Origin: Sebastes aleutianus
Taxonomy: Eukaryota; Chordata; Actinopteri; Perciformes; Sebastidae
DNA: 64,000 nt
Direction: 5' to 3'
NCBI GenBank assembly: GCA_916700875.1
Contig: CAKAKS010000032.1
Location: 20,265,629-20,329,628, forward strand
Part shown: in pieces, positions 36,461 through 47,910 of the stretch
Layout of the letters: each line of letters opens with the position of its first letter
Numbering within the stretch: position 1 is the stretch's first letter
The notes under the pieces: generated by a model
Database searches by the model: none
The model's input: only the letters and a program-made list of their open reading frames with translations
Told to the model about the DNA's origin: nothing
Program-made: the position numbers and the translations under genes

Positions 36461-38221
36461 AAAGTATAATAAAATAGGTAATCTTTTTGAAGTCTATGTT
36501 TTTTTTCTCTAAATATGAAGAGAAAACAGCGTGTTGTTTGCTTCACAGGGACAAATTTGCATGGCGTGATTAGGTGATCGACATATTTCTCTGACATCCT
36601 TGTGTCAGACAGCACATTTGCAAAGTCTTTGCAGGCTGTAATGAATATTGAGTGTTCTATCTCTTTTGCCTTCCAATTAATGAATAGATGTTGGTAATTA
36701 TTTGACCAATGCCTCTCTCTCATGACACGTCCCATATCCATCACTAAGTTAAAAATAAATTAAAATCAATACAGCCGGCAGACTCTTAGGACAGTGTCAG
36801 TGCTTCCTATGGAGGGACCCATGCAGGTCTGAATAACAACTATTGATCCTCCTTGAGGAATATTCTCTTTTATCACCTCCCCTCCTCTACATGCACACAC
36901 ACAAGATAAGTGTTTCTTTTCCCCTCTTTTCTCGTAGTTACGCACATTGGCAGCCGCTGACAAAAACCTCATCTTGTTTGTTCTTATCGCTCCCCATCCC
37001 CGCGATAAAGAATGCAGAAAAGATCGGAAAAGTCGAAAACAAAAAAAAGGCAGAGCCGCCGCCGATAAAAGCTGGCAACCGGCTGTGATTTATATTTCAA
37101 ACGACTCCCTCTCCCGTCCCTCTGCCTCCGTCCCCCGTGTGTGGTAGGTGGCCATTGTGTAAACAGCTCCTTGAAAAACAAATGGCTCCCTAAATCGTTG
37201 TAAAGAGACGTGGCAGCTCGATCCGACCGGGGGCCCGGGGAGAGAGGGGACGGGAGATAACGTGTGTCAGCAAACATTGACTGGGCTTTATCACAATGAG
37301 GTTTCTGTGTTGGAGGAGCTAAGAGGCAGGCCGGCTAATCGTCCTCCGCAGAGAGCACACATTCCTACAGGTCAGGGCTCAGGGTCGTATGTGTTTGTGT
37401 GTGCAGAAGGACTTTTAGTATGTTTATATGCTCTCGCCGATTTGGCGACTCAGAGAAAAAGCTGCAATTTTGTCATTTTTCACTCCACTCAACCCCCCCC
37501 CCCGCCCCCCCACTCACCGCTCCCGTCTCTACACCGTCGACTAACTTTGTATGCTGTGACCTGCGATAAGCCAGACGGAAAAGCGGTGTTTGCAGTTATG
37601 ACTGTGATGACTATTTGTTTACCCTTATCTAAACTGTGCGATAAATCACAGACGAAAAGTAACATCTGGCGTGGAAGAGGAGAGGAGCGCCGTGTGTGTT
37701 TTTTTCTTCTCGTAGCGGAGGGGTCACTCTCAGCTGCCGGGTTGAGGGAGAGAGTTTACTGCTCAAGGACAGACCAGGGAATTAAGTTTCACACAAGCAT
37801 GAAGGGGTTTACTCTCTTAACAAATGACATCCGAGGAGAAAGGCACACTAAAAGCATTCAGGGTGATTCCGCTTCAGCTGTGAGGTTAGCCTGAAGGCAT
37901 CTTTTCATCTCGGTTCATGACTCGGGGAGTTTTTGCCCCTCGTGTCTCTTTAAGTGTTTTCTGCCCTGTTCTTCTAGGGCACCAGTTGTGAACTGTTTCA
38001 TACCTCAGTGCAATAACACCGTGTCAGTCTCCCCTGCTGGTCCACCAAGATCCACTCAGCTGCAGTTACAAATCCTAACCAACAGATGTCAGCCTTTCCA
38101 GTTGATTTCCTTTTAAATGTTGGGGGGGAAAAAACAAAACAGCCTCAAACACAGCACTGAGATTTAGAATTAGCAATGCAGAAGACCCGAGATTTACTTT
38201 GATATACATCATGTATGTTAA
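36461..38221. other. Single-copy-looking non-coding stretch
   Basis: No gene is supported. The longest open frame of the window (210 codons, 37262-37894 +) lies here, but it spans a C-only run and has no domain or biased third positions that I can see. 36.9-37.7 kb is complex with repeated GATAA cores (for example 37010, 37064, 37254, 37566, 37640), which may reflect regulatory DNA. A C-rich run occupies 37495-37511. Confidence 0.45.
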
Positions 38222-38460
38222 TGTAATTCTTTATTGATCCCCTCAAGGGAAAGTCTCTTTTTGCTTCGCCCCTCTGGGGAGGTCAGAGTGCGGGGTCGGA
38301 TGCAGCATAACCCCCCCCTCCCCATCTCACCCGGAGCTGGTAGGGACCCAGTGTCTCCTTCAATGACACTTCATCAGGGTGAATTCGTCCTGACATGAGG
38401 GTTTGAACCCTGGTCATGTGACTGAAAATAGCCTATGGATTACGCCACCTTGCCATCATA
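38222..38460 (-). mobile_element. tRNA-derived SINE
   Basis: Read on the - strand, the head has TGGCAAGGTGG (38454-38444), matching the A-box consensus closely, and GGGTTCAAACCC (38410-38399), matching a B box, at tRNA-like spacing. The body runs through gacactgggtccctacc to a LINE-like tail ggggatcaataaagaatt ending at about 38225. This order (tRNA head, body, LINE-type tail) is the standard SINE structure. Family name not assigned; the tail type is common in fish from memory. Confidence 0.75.
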
Positions 38461-39647
38461 GATGCAGAGAAATTAAAAAGGGTGTCCTATCCTTAAAAAA
38501 AATATATTGCTATTCACTCTGCAGAGCATAAAGACAGCCGGTTAATCCCGTTTAGCCGTCAGGCCTGTGATAACTTCTGGGGGAATCGCTGCTATCCTTA
38601 TCGTATTTATCCAGTGATGACAGATTAGTGGGCGTTAAATGCACTTCACATACAGTAGACGCCGCCCCGGATTGGTACAGCGAGTTTCAGGGAAGGGGAG
38701 GGAGGGCCTCAGACGCACAGCGAGTATCTTTTTTTTTGTTGTTGTCAAAAAAGATGAATGAAAATCCACTCAGTGAGTCGGCTGCATACTGGAACAAGAT
38801 AATTCTTGGCAATAAGTCTCAAAGTGAGCGCTGTAATAATTTACCAGCGAAGCACACACACACAAACAGATAGACGTGATGTACTCGCTGCATCTGAAAC
38901 CACTACAGTTTGCAGTATTACCCTTTTTGATGGAGAAATACATCCTACAGTGCGTTCACCATGCACATATTTCAGGGGGGGTTTTGCATGGCAGCTGTTG
39001 GTTTTGCAATGCTGCGAGGGTTTAAAAGGTTCTGGCATAGTGCTGCTCTGTGCTTATGCTGTTCAATTACTATGAAAAAAAAGCTGTTGGGATAATGCTC
39101 ATGAGCTCATACACACACACTAAGTAGCTGAGTGTGCGGGGTGAGTCTGTTCCTTCCAGGCAAAGGGCTTGTCTGCGAATCTTGGAGGCACAAGGTGGAG
39201 ACCTCTTCAGATCTGGCTGCTATTAACAGCCTTGTGATCTGCTCATGTTTACCTACTCTCACAACACTGGTACTCGGGGCTGTGTGGAGCATGGGACGCG
39301 GGGCCCGGCCTCTTTGAAGTGAAGTTGATCCCTCAGACTACGCTCTTGGTAATTGCACCTTCTCTCTTCTTTCTCTCTTCTTCTTCTTCTTTGACCCCCC
39401 CTTACCTTCTCTCTTTCTTTTTTTTTCTCCCCCGTTTTCTTTCTCACCGAGATGAGATTTGGAGGATGCAGATGGGGAGCTTTTAATGTGATTGAATGCC
39501 TCTTCACGTCTCTGCTCTGATCTGAATCAAATAAAATAGCAACAAATAAAATACATACAGTATTTCTAAATGCTCTAAGGTATTTTTTTTTGCAGTTTTA
39601 GTGGGAAAAACATCTCAGTTATAAATGCAATTGCAAGGGATTTTGAT
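38461..39647. other. Non-coding stretch, nothing recognised except a pyrimidine tract
   Basis: No gene is supported. 39358-39450 is a strong + strand polypyrimidine tract of ttc/ctt and c/t runs. Short AC runs near 38855 and 39110. Confidence 0.5.
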
Positions 39648-39655
39648 GTGAGAGA

Positions 39656-40965
39656 TAGAGCTGCAACGATTAATCGATTAGTTGTCAACAGGGTCTGAAA
39701 TGAACTTTTTTCACTGCCTGCCACTGTGGCATGTGTGCACTACATGAAGGAATAACATTTTAGATATGATTTCATTCAATGATCAATATGTTTTACATAA
39801 AAAACGTGCATGGTCAATTACAGTGTTTGAATGACAGCATAGCTTCCGGGGAGCCGTATTTTTCCGGGTTGGGAGGGTAATTGTACACAGTACTGTACTG
39901 TACTTTCTTATTGTCATCTATAGTGATTATCTGCATAAAACACACAATTCAAATTATTACGATTATATAGATATTTGCTTTGATTAAAAAGAAGCTAGAG
40001 CCAGTGTTAAGAAGTTAAACAGGCCATAATTCCCTCTCTATTTATATTGCTGTCAAAAAATCTCCTTCAAACAACTGCATTTATTCAGGTTTCTCGCCAA
40101 AAACTACATTTTACGAGATTACATTTGAACACATCATGATAACATTGTAATTTATCTTCGCCCAATAGTCATTTTTACTGAGCAGAACTTGAACGCCTCA
40201 TAATAATAACTCAATGGCACCTCCGTTAACGTTACTAGCTCCGTTATTTAGCTGGCTTCTAACAGGTAACGTTACTAACTCTCCTCCCTTAGGTTTCAAC
40301 ATGGGTTTGTTGTTCACAGTGAAGCAATATCAGGGAAAAAATAGGGTGCCCCTCAGGTTTAGTAGGAGTAACGCCATGCTTTTGAGCGCTTTTTTTCCTC
40401 TCCGCCGTGGCTCCAGTCCCAATCAAACTGAAATATGATACAGCATGCGAATGCGTCATTGTGAATGCGTAACTGTTGGAAAGATTTGAACAGGAATGGA
40501 TAGTCACAGAGGCATGAGATGCCAAGGAATCGGACAACTAGGAACCAGTTTTCTATTCCCATCCCTGCCGTTTTCCCTGCCTGCCAAAGTGGCGGATGGC
40601 CTGAAGATTTTACCCGCCACTGCCAACAATTTACCCGCATTTGGCAGATGGCGGGTGCTAATTTCAGACCCTGGTTGTCAACTATTAAATTAATTACCAA
40701 CTATTTTGATGATCGTTTTTAGTCATTTTTTCAGTCTAAATTCTCTGATTCCAGCTTCTTAAATGTGAATATTTTCTAGTTTCTTTACTCTTCTATGACA
40801 GTAAACTGAATATCTTTGAGTTTTAAGGACATCATCTTAGGCTTTAGGAAACACTGATGGACATTTTTCACCATTTTCATACATTGACCAAACAACTAAT
40901 CGATTAATCGAGAAAATGATCAACAGATTAATCGGCTATGAAAATAACTGTTAGTTGCAGCCCGA
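39656..40965 (+). mobile_element. hAT-type MITE (~317 bp) split by a nested 985-bp element
   Basis: Ends TAGAGCTGCAAC (39656) and the complement of the right end TCGGGCTGCAAC (40965), 10 of 12 paired. Flanks gtgagaga at 39648-39655 and 40966-40973 are identical, a perfect 8-bp target-site duplication. AT-rich inner ends carry attaatcgatta and taatcgattaatcg. It is interrupted after the gttgtcaa at 39681-39688. No coding capacity. Confidence 0.95.
39689..40673. mobile_element. Nested non-autonomous hAT-type element, 985 bp
   Basis: Perfect 13-bp terminal inverted repeats CAGGGTCTGAAAT / ATTTCAGACCCTG. Flanked by gttgtcaa at 39681-39688 and 40674-40681, a perfect 8-bp duplication of host-MITE sequence. 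Sub-terminal blocks cactgcctgccactgtggc (left) and cctgcctgccaaagtggcg (right, 40578) are direct rather than inverted. No transposase is visible; the frames at 40214-40722 have no hAT-like features. Confidence 0.94.
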
Positions 40966-40973
40966 GTGAGAGA

Positions 40974-43943
40974 GCTTATCTGCGTTTCTTATAGTGTACT
41001 CAATCTCCCTCTCTTTTTTTTTTATCTGCCGAAGAGCTTAAAAAACATCATGTCTTTCCTGTATAATTCACTTTACCAGATTCGGATTATCATAATTGAA
41101 AAGTGGAAGCAAAGCAACGTGAACAGACGGAGCATAAAATGTCCATGTTAAGCACTAGATGACAAAAAATGCCATTTGTTTGTGCACTCACTGTCTGTCG
41201 ATAAAGTAGCCATAATGACACTTGATTTGAATTATTTTTTTTTTTTCCAGAGATGTTTACTCCATCCTCTGTCACTGACATGTGCCGTGTTCAGTGGCGT
41301 GCGGCGTGGAACACCTGCGTGTTGTTGTAATTACTTTGATTATACCTACTATGGGGTATTACAGCAGTCTGGAGAGAGGGTCCAATTTAACCTGCAGTGA
41401 ATTTCAATTGTAGCTGAAAACAAGGGAAAAAATTGCTTTCTGGAATATTTGATCAGCGGAGAGGTATTCATATGGTTACACGCTGCGAGTCCCTGTGTGT
41501 GTGCGCGTGTTTTTTTTTGTTAGTGTGTGAATATAATAGGCATGAGGGATGCATATTGGACTGTGAAGTTCAAGGTTTGTACTTTTCCTTTGCTTTTGAT
41601 CAGTTTGCCGTGATGGGTATTGGTCTGCATCCAGACATATGACAGTCCAGGGGGCCTCATCGGTGAAGCCTGCTCTCCCAAAAGATGCCAGGTGCCTGAT
41701 TCGGAACAAATGCTCACAAACAGAAACACAAACACACCAGAGGGACCCCGTTTGTGTGTGCGTGTGTGTGTGTGCATGTGTGTGTATTCCTCTCTTTGAC
41801 GAGGAGAAGGGTGAGGATGGCAGGTATTGAACAGCGTTGAAGTAGAACGAGCAGCCATGGGCATCTCCCGGTTCATGACGCTAGTCAGAAAACTGACAAA
41901 CCAAAGCTGCTTTTTATTCTGCAGCTACAATGTAAATGGAGCTCCCTGCTGCCCCTCATGCAATCACCCCAGACCCACTAACTGTACAGACAGTGGTTTG
42001 GATCCCCTCTCTTTCTCTTTTCCTGTCTGTCTCTATATATCCGTCCCTCCCTGTCTCTCTCTCTCTCTCTCCTCTGCTCCCCCTTGTCTAGTTAGAGGGC
42101 AGATATACCTTTCTTGCCAGACAGGAGAAACCTATACTTTATCACTGCCACATATGGGGAAAGGTATTTTTTCCCAAAGGGAAAACTGGCGTGCAATTAT
42201 AATGTTCTAGCTGCCCCAAACATCCTTCAGAAAATATATAGCATCCTGTTTTTGACTTACATGAGTTTATGATCTCTTACATGGCACCACAGTGTTGCAC
42301 GTCTACTGCGGGTGTTTCCCTTTACGTGTAGCACTACGGCTATTTAAATTGACCTCCAGTTTTTTTTTTTTTTTTTTCTTCCACCAGCTGTGAAAAGTTT
42401 AAAGACAAAAAGCAGCGCTTCGCAATGACAGTCAGAATAAGTGCGTTGCCAGGGACAAGATGGATGGAAAACAGCTCTTGTAATTAAAAATATTTCACTT
42501 CTAAACAGTGTTTTACTTTCATGTGTTTTACCCACGTAAATATTCTCACAGAGATGGTGCAAACACACCTGTGATTAGTTGTAGCAAGAGTGCGGACAAA
42601 TAAATTGAACGAGTAAATGCGCAAAATTACAGATGACAGCACTTTGAGACGTCTGGAAGCAGTTTGTAAAACCGTGCACAGTGCTGCAGTGTGCCCGTCA
42701 TACTAGCCGTGTCTCTACCATCAGAGTGGTAAAGTGGGACAGATGTTGAGGGTTAGAGAGAGGCCCTTGTGGGATATGGAGAATGATGGTTTGGCAGGGA
42801 GTGCGGGACAATAAAGGGAGGAGACCGGGGCTTCTCCTTTCACTACACCTGACCCGATCCTGCCCCGGGACCTGTTCATTTGAAATGAATGAAAAGGTGC
42901 CCTTTTGTCAACTAATTTACATTTACATTCGGAAAACAAGGATTCCCCCCAATATGCCTCGCGAGAATGAAGCGCTGGTGAAACCAAGCAGGAGTGTGGG
43001 TTTCAAACATTAAAGAGGCGTTGCGTAGAATAACATCCCCCCAGAAAGATGGGAGTGGAGAGCTTCAAAGTGAGAAGACATAAAAGTGCATTCTGAAGTG
43101 TCCACTTATCAATTCCCGATTCATTGAGGGATTGGATCAATAACTGTCCTCCTGAATTTCAGGACAAGCCTTTGAAGTAAGCAGCGGGGTTACAGTAGGC
43201 TCCTCCAGACTTTATAAACCAGGTATCAAACTTCACAGGTTTTTTATATTCCCTGCAGTCCTCCAAACATATCTAATAAATGCAACACCAGTTACTTCGG
43301 TTTGGGAGTCTCAGTTTCAAATTTCAATGAATTCATAGTTATAGAAACAAACGCTGTAGGTGCCGTATAACTTTTTTTTTTAGAATAAAATAGCGTCCTG
43401 TTTCTTTGGAGGAAAGGCACTGTTTTGTCAGATTGGTATTCAAGTTATCGCCGGATGCTGCATAATTGTAGGCTGCAGCTGCCAGAGCACAGCAGCAGAC
43501 CTTCCATTGGGTTTTACATTTTATGAGAGTTTACATACGCTACGTCTCTTCAAGTGGAAAATTGTTTTCTGCGTGATGCCAACAGGTGGACTCATTAGAG
43601 AGTCAACATAATCATGGCAATCATTCCTCTCTGCAATTAGAAATATTGATCATTTACATATTATCCTAAGCCACGGTTGGGTTTATTGTTCTACTCGCTC
43701 CGTGTCTCTAAAGCCAAACATCTGTAGTACGCAGCATCAGGACTGATGTTGTCGGACTCGAACTGTGCTTAGTCTTAGTTTGAAAATTTTAATATAAAAA
43801 GGAAGAGCGTTGGGCTATATTTAATTCATGCCTCTAAAAATTCATTTTAGAACCGTTTTGTCTTTAAGAAATAGTCCAAATGATAACTGTCCACATTGTC
43901 TATGGAAAGAAACATAGCAGCTGATTTTTACATATGATATTTT
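40974..43943. other. Single-copy-looking non-coding stretch
   Basis: No gene is supported. Contains a TG array at 41750-41785, a CT run at 42053-42072 and an 18-base T run at 42360-42377. No similarity to other parts of the window. Confidence 0.5.
41750..41785. repeat. (TG)n microsatellite, imperfect
   Basis: TG units interrupted by CG and CA steps. Confidence 0.9.
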
Positions 43944-44314
43944 CAACATGTTCTCACTCCCAACTCGTTAATTAATACGACAGCTTGGTCAGTGCTATGA
44001 CACTCTAGGTATCCCTCTAACGTCAGTTTTGCGTTACATTTATGCACGGTCTTTTCAAAATAAGCTTCTGTTTTCACAGGAAATTACACAGTTAAGTTCA
44101 GGAAAAGATTGTGATTTGGGTTCAAATAAGTACGTTTGTTACGGAGTTACGTAGGCTACATTATGTACGCAGCGTAGTAACGTTACGTAGTGGTACGTAA
44201 CTTAAAATAAGTCAACGTTGACTTTTGGTTTCACACAGGACACAAACACGAGTTTCCTAGGTGAAAGTCCTGTGTTTTTTGGACCCAATCGTCCACATTG
44301 ACCTCCTCCCTACG
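43944..44314 (-). repeat. Family C repeat, inverted near-complete copy
   Basis: Starts catgttctcactcccaact, the complement of the right end of the copy at 145-431, and finishes with gtttcacacaggacacaaac and ctgtgttttttggaccc, the complement of the tRNA-like head region at 10037-10115. The central part has a cluster of gttacgtag/gttacgta steps at 44140-44205. The cctaaac units are nearly lost (aagttcaggaaaag remains near 44093). Confidence 0.65.
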
Positions 44315-44825
44315 CACACTTTTTAGTACCTCATTTAATTTAATTTTAAAACAAAAATTGTAACTTGCACACTGTGCTATTGTACACTTTGCTAAGTGGT
44401 AATGTGTCACATTGTTTAGGTGCACACCTTGCATTTTAGCAAATCCGTTTTACCGAATAATGTTTCAGCATTAAGGTCTACCATAGCTGGAAGAAAATGA
44501 CAGACTTTCTTCCACAGCAGTCTTACAATCAACAGCTATTAGTGGTCGTAGCAACGCCAATTACATCAGGTCTCCTGCACTGTGCCCGTAATGAGTCTCC
44601 ATAGCATCTATGCTATATGATATCACAACACACAGTGGAGATTCATTTAATTTTCAACCAAACTGTTTTTGTACCATTAATTGTCTGTATGAGCTTCAAT
44701 AAATCAGATTTAAACAAGATCGGTCCAGTTTCAGCTTCCAGTCCAACAAAGTAAATATCAGCTAGTGATCAGATAAAACTGTAGGTTACTTTGCTCCAAT
44801 GATCGCCAAATACTGTACCTACTGT
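44315..44825. other. Non-coding stretch, nothing recognised
   Basis: AT-rich and without gene or repeat matches inside the window. Confidence 0.45.
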
Positions 44826-45440
44826 ATATATCAGCGGCAGATGTGGTGGAGCCAGGTCCTCGTAAATGTGGACGAGTGTTCCCAAATTTGAGAAATATGT
44901 AATTGGCTATGTGAAACGATCAGGATACTGCGGTGGCAAGTCCGTGTCTGCTAACCGTGTTAACTGATGAATTTGTGTTGAACTTTAAGCCGAATGCATC
45001 TGTGGTTGCTCATAGTAACTTACATAAATGGTTGGCGTAGAAACCCTTATAAACACAGATAAGTAGCCTATATTAAAATTGATTAAAGTAAGATTTAAGG
45101 TTTTTATGAGGACACAGCTGCCGTCACTACGAGCAACCACAACACATTCGGCGGAGAGTCACCAGTTAACACGGTTAGCAGACACTTTGTACGTGTTCAG
45201 TTTGTGATTTCAACTGAGTGATGTTTACTCTGTGGTCATTAGGTTAGGTTCACAACGTTGCGTAGAAAGTAAAGGTAAAAGTAGAAAATTGTACACTTCT
45301 TAGGACATCTTGCATTCAAACGTAGCGCATATTCTAGGGAGGCGCCACCGCAGTAATGGCAACTTGTTTACTTCCCAGGATTTGTGTATAGCGACCTAAA
45401 TTTGAGAGGAAAAAAGCAGAAATGGACCAAATGAAAGAAA
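44826..45440. repeat. Foldback element with ~75-bp inner arms
   Basis: 44944-45018 (gtgtctgctaaccgtgttaa, gccgaatg, tgtggttgctc) recurs inverted at 45115-45186. A second paired block lies further out: actgcggtggc near 44928 and gccaccgcagt near 45344, and caaatttgag-type sequence near 44884 and 45399. The spacing between paired blocks differs on the two sides, so the structure is imperfect. No coding capacity and no clear target-site duplication. Confidence 0.65.
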
Positions 45441-47177
45441 TTTGGTAAACACAAGGTCTATAGATAACCGATAACATTTAAGATTAGCATTCACAGTAAT
45501 GGTGAAATCTCTCTGAATCCTCAGTATGCATCCAACAACCGCCTGTGTATGTCTTTTCCCCTGTGCACACCTTTCAATTGATTTATAGTCATCATCAAAT
45601 ACTAGTACAATTGTCAGTATTCATTCATTCATTTATAAATTATTAAGAAAATAAATGACAGGAATGCAGATCCATGTGTATTCCTGCTACTAGTAGATGG
45701 TTAAGTGAAACGATAGTGGCCTTTATCTACAACATAGTTCAGTGTGAGGTAACCAGGTCTAACGTGATCTGTCCTGCTGAGCACAATTGTGGTCCGGACA
45801 GCCAAGGGTCGAGTTTCCACGTCCACTTCCACCGTTCCCGTCTTCCAACCCCAAACGGCTCGCAGCTGTTGGCCGAAGCTAAAAGGTTGGCTCGGGGCAT
45901 TTTAGTTCACTGCACTTTGTTGTCTACCTCTCACTTTGTGAACCAAACCGCTCTGGCCTGGCCTCCCAGGTCAACCACAACATTGACTCGCTCCCAGCTT
46001 GTCAACGTGTCAGGGTGCATGCAGGCGTGCTGGAGAGGATGGAAGGGCCGAGGCGGGGAGAGAGACAGACACATGAAAGGCTTGCATGTTGTGAAGATGG
46101 AGGTTGAAGATGGCCCTCTGAAACATTGTTCACATTATGCTCTGCCTAAAGGAAAAAAAGGCAGTGCAGTGGAAATGAAGTGACCCCTCTGGACCTGCTG
46201 CCATGTGACATCTTTGTTTTCCAAGCCAACCAACATGTAGCTTCAACCTACTCCAGCAGCATGAATCACATTTCCTCCCTTAATCTATTTTTGTTTATTG
46301 CTTTGGCTTGAAAATGAATTAATTACAGCGCCATACATACTTGACACCTATGGATCATCATGTAAATGCTCCCACAGCAGCTATGCGAGTGCTGCATTTT
46401 ATAGCAACCCTTGTATAATCTCTACATGTCTCAGCAGACACGTTAAAGCTGTTCTCACAACAAGTCCCGTCATTCTTCTGCAACCGAAAACATTTTCAGC
46501 GTCACATCACATTAGATCAGCGAGCAAAAAAGAGACGCCGCACACTAAAAACATTCCCTTTTTTTAACTCTTCTCTTGTTGTGTCACGTAACATTTAAAG
46601 AGGATTTTCACCACAGGGAAACAAATCAGTCTATTTTGAACAGGTCTGTGCTATAATCAGTTCTCGCCTCTCATTTACACCACAGTCACACGCAGCACTA
46701 ACAGATGTTGTCTTGGCCAGTAGGGACAGATGCACTGGTGGACGTAACCAGTGTGTCCCCTATTTCCATACAGTTTAAGTCACTGTCCAAACAGGATTAG
46801 CGCCAGCTTCCAAGTGTCAAAGCAATTACAACAATGACATCAGTGCGGTTTGGGGGGTTATGGCTGATAGAGTGTAAATGTCTGTGGAGATGAACGCCTA
46901 CCGGCTCTCAGTTGTCACCGCCCACTCTCCTCTTCCATCTGCTCCCTTTTTCTGATGCGTCAGATTGTGCATTTTTTTTGACAAAAGATGCACCGGTCCA
47001 TCAGAGTCATGGGAGTTTGAGCTGCTGGGTTGATTAAAAGTGGCCGTTGGTCATATTTAGTGCTTTATGTCCAGAATTGCAAATGTATTTTTATGGTAAC
47101 AGTTTTCTTATCTGATTCAGGAGACAAATAGACCCTTGCATTAAACAAATGATGTCTGATGCAATCAAACGCTTGCA
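45441..47177. other. Single-copy-looking non-coding stretch
   Basis: No gene is supported. A 169-codon frame at 45674-46183 (+) has no recognisable domain and an ordinary composition. 45.75-46.05 kb is complex and could be conserved non-coding DNA. Confidence 0.45.
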
Positions 47178-47185
47178 GTATTTAT

Positions 47186-47902
47186 CAGTGCTGTCAAAGT
47201 TAATGCGATAATAACGCATTTACACAAATTAATTTTAACGCCACTAATTTCTTTAACGCAATTTGTGATTATTAGGTTGTAACGGACTCGATTTATAAGA
47301 TAGAGTGAATTCTGGTATCATATGAAACTAGAATTCATTGGTACCAACCATGTCACTCTAGCTTGTCGCGAAGGAGGTTAAATAACGCTCCAAACTTGCG
47401 TCAAATTTTGGTGAGGAAAAACTGGCATGGCCATTTTCAAAGGCGTCCCTTGACCTCTGACCTCAATATATGTGAATGAAAATGGGTTCTATGGGTACCC
47501 ACGAGTCTCCCCTTTACAGACATGCCCACTTTATGATAATCACATGCAGTTTGGGGCAAGTCATAGTCAAGTCAGCACACTGACACACTGACAGCTGTTG
47601 TTGCCTGTTGGGCTTGAGTTTGCCATGTTATGATTTGAGCATTTTTTTTATACTAAATGCAGTACCTGTGAGGGTTTCTGGACAATATTTGTCATTGTTT
47701 TGTGTTGTTAATTGATTTCCAGTAATACATATATACATACATTTGTATAAAGCAAGCATATCTGCCCACTCCCATGTTGATAAGAGTATTAAATACTTGA
47801 CAAATCTCCCTTTAAAGTATATTTTGATAATTTTTAGAAAAAAAATATGCGATTAATTTGCGATTAATCCCGATTAAATATTTTAATCGATTGACAGCCC
47901 TA
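47186..47902 (+). mobile_element. hAT-type MITE family 1, copy 3 (717 bp)
   Basis: Ends cagtgctgtcaa and ttgacagcccta. Flanks gtatttat at 47178-47185 and 47903-47910 are identical, a perfect 8-bp target-site duplication. This is the longest copy and contains all blocks seen in the others, including the segment missing from copy 1. Probably the most recent of the four insertions, judging by the intact duplication. Confidence 0.95.
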
Positions 47903-47910
47903 GTATTTAT

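Noticed and set aside
37262..37894. 210-codon open frame on the + strand, the longest in the window
   Set aside because: Crosses a C-only run giving poly-Pro, shows no domain, signal or repeat pattern, and lies in DNA that looks regulatory. An open frame of this length is plausible by chance at this local GC.
38399..38460. Possible functional tRNA gene
   Set aside because: Only the A and B boxes are preserved; acceptor and anticodon stems do not pair, and a SINE body follows.
40214..40722. Overlapping frames inside the inner nested hAT element, considered as transposase remnants
   Set aside because: No BED finger, catalytic residues or dimerisation motif could be read.
45674..46183. 169-codon frame (+)
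   Set aside because: No recognisable domain and no splice context; possible conserved non-coding DNA instead.
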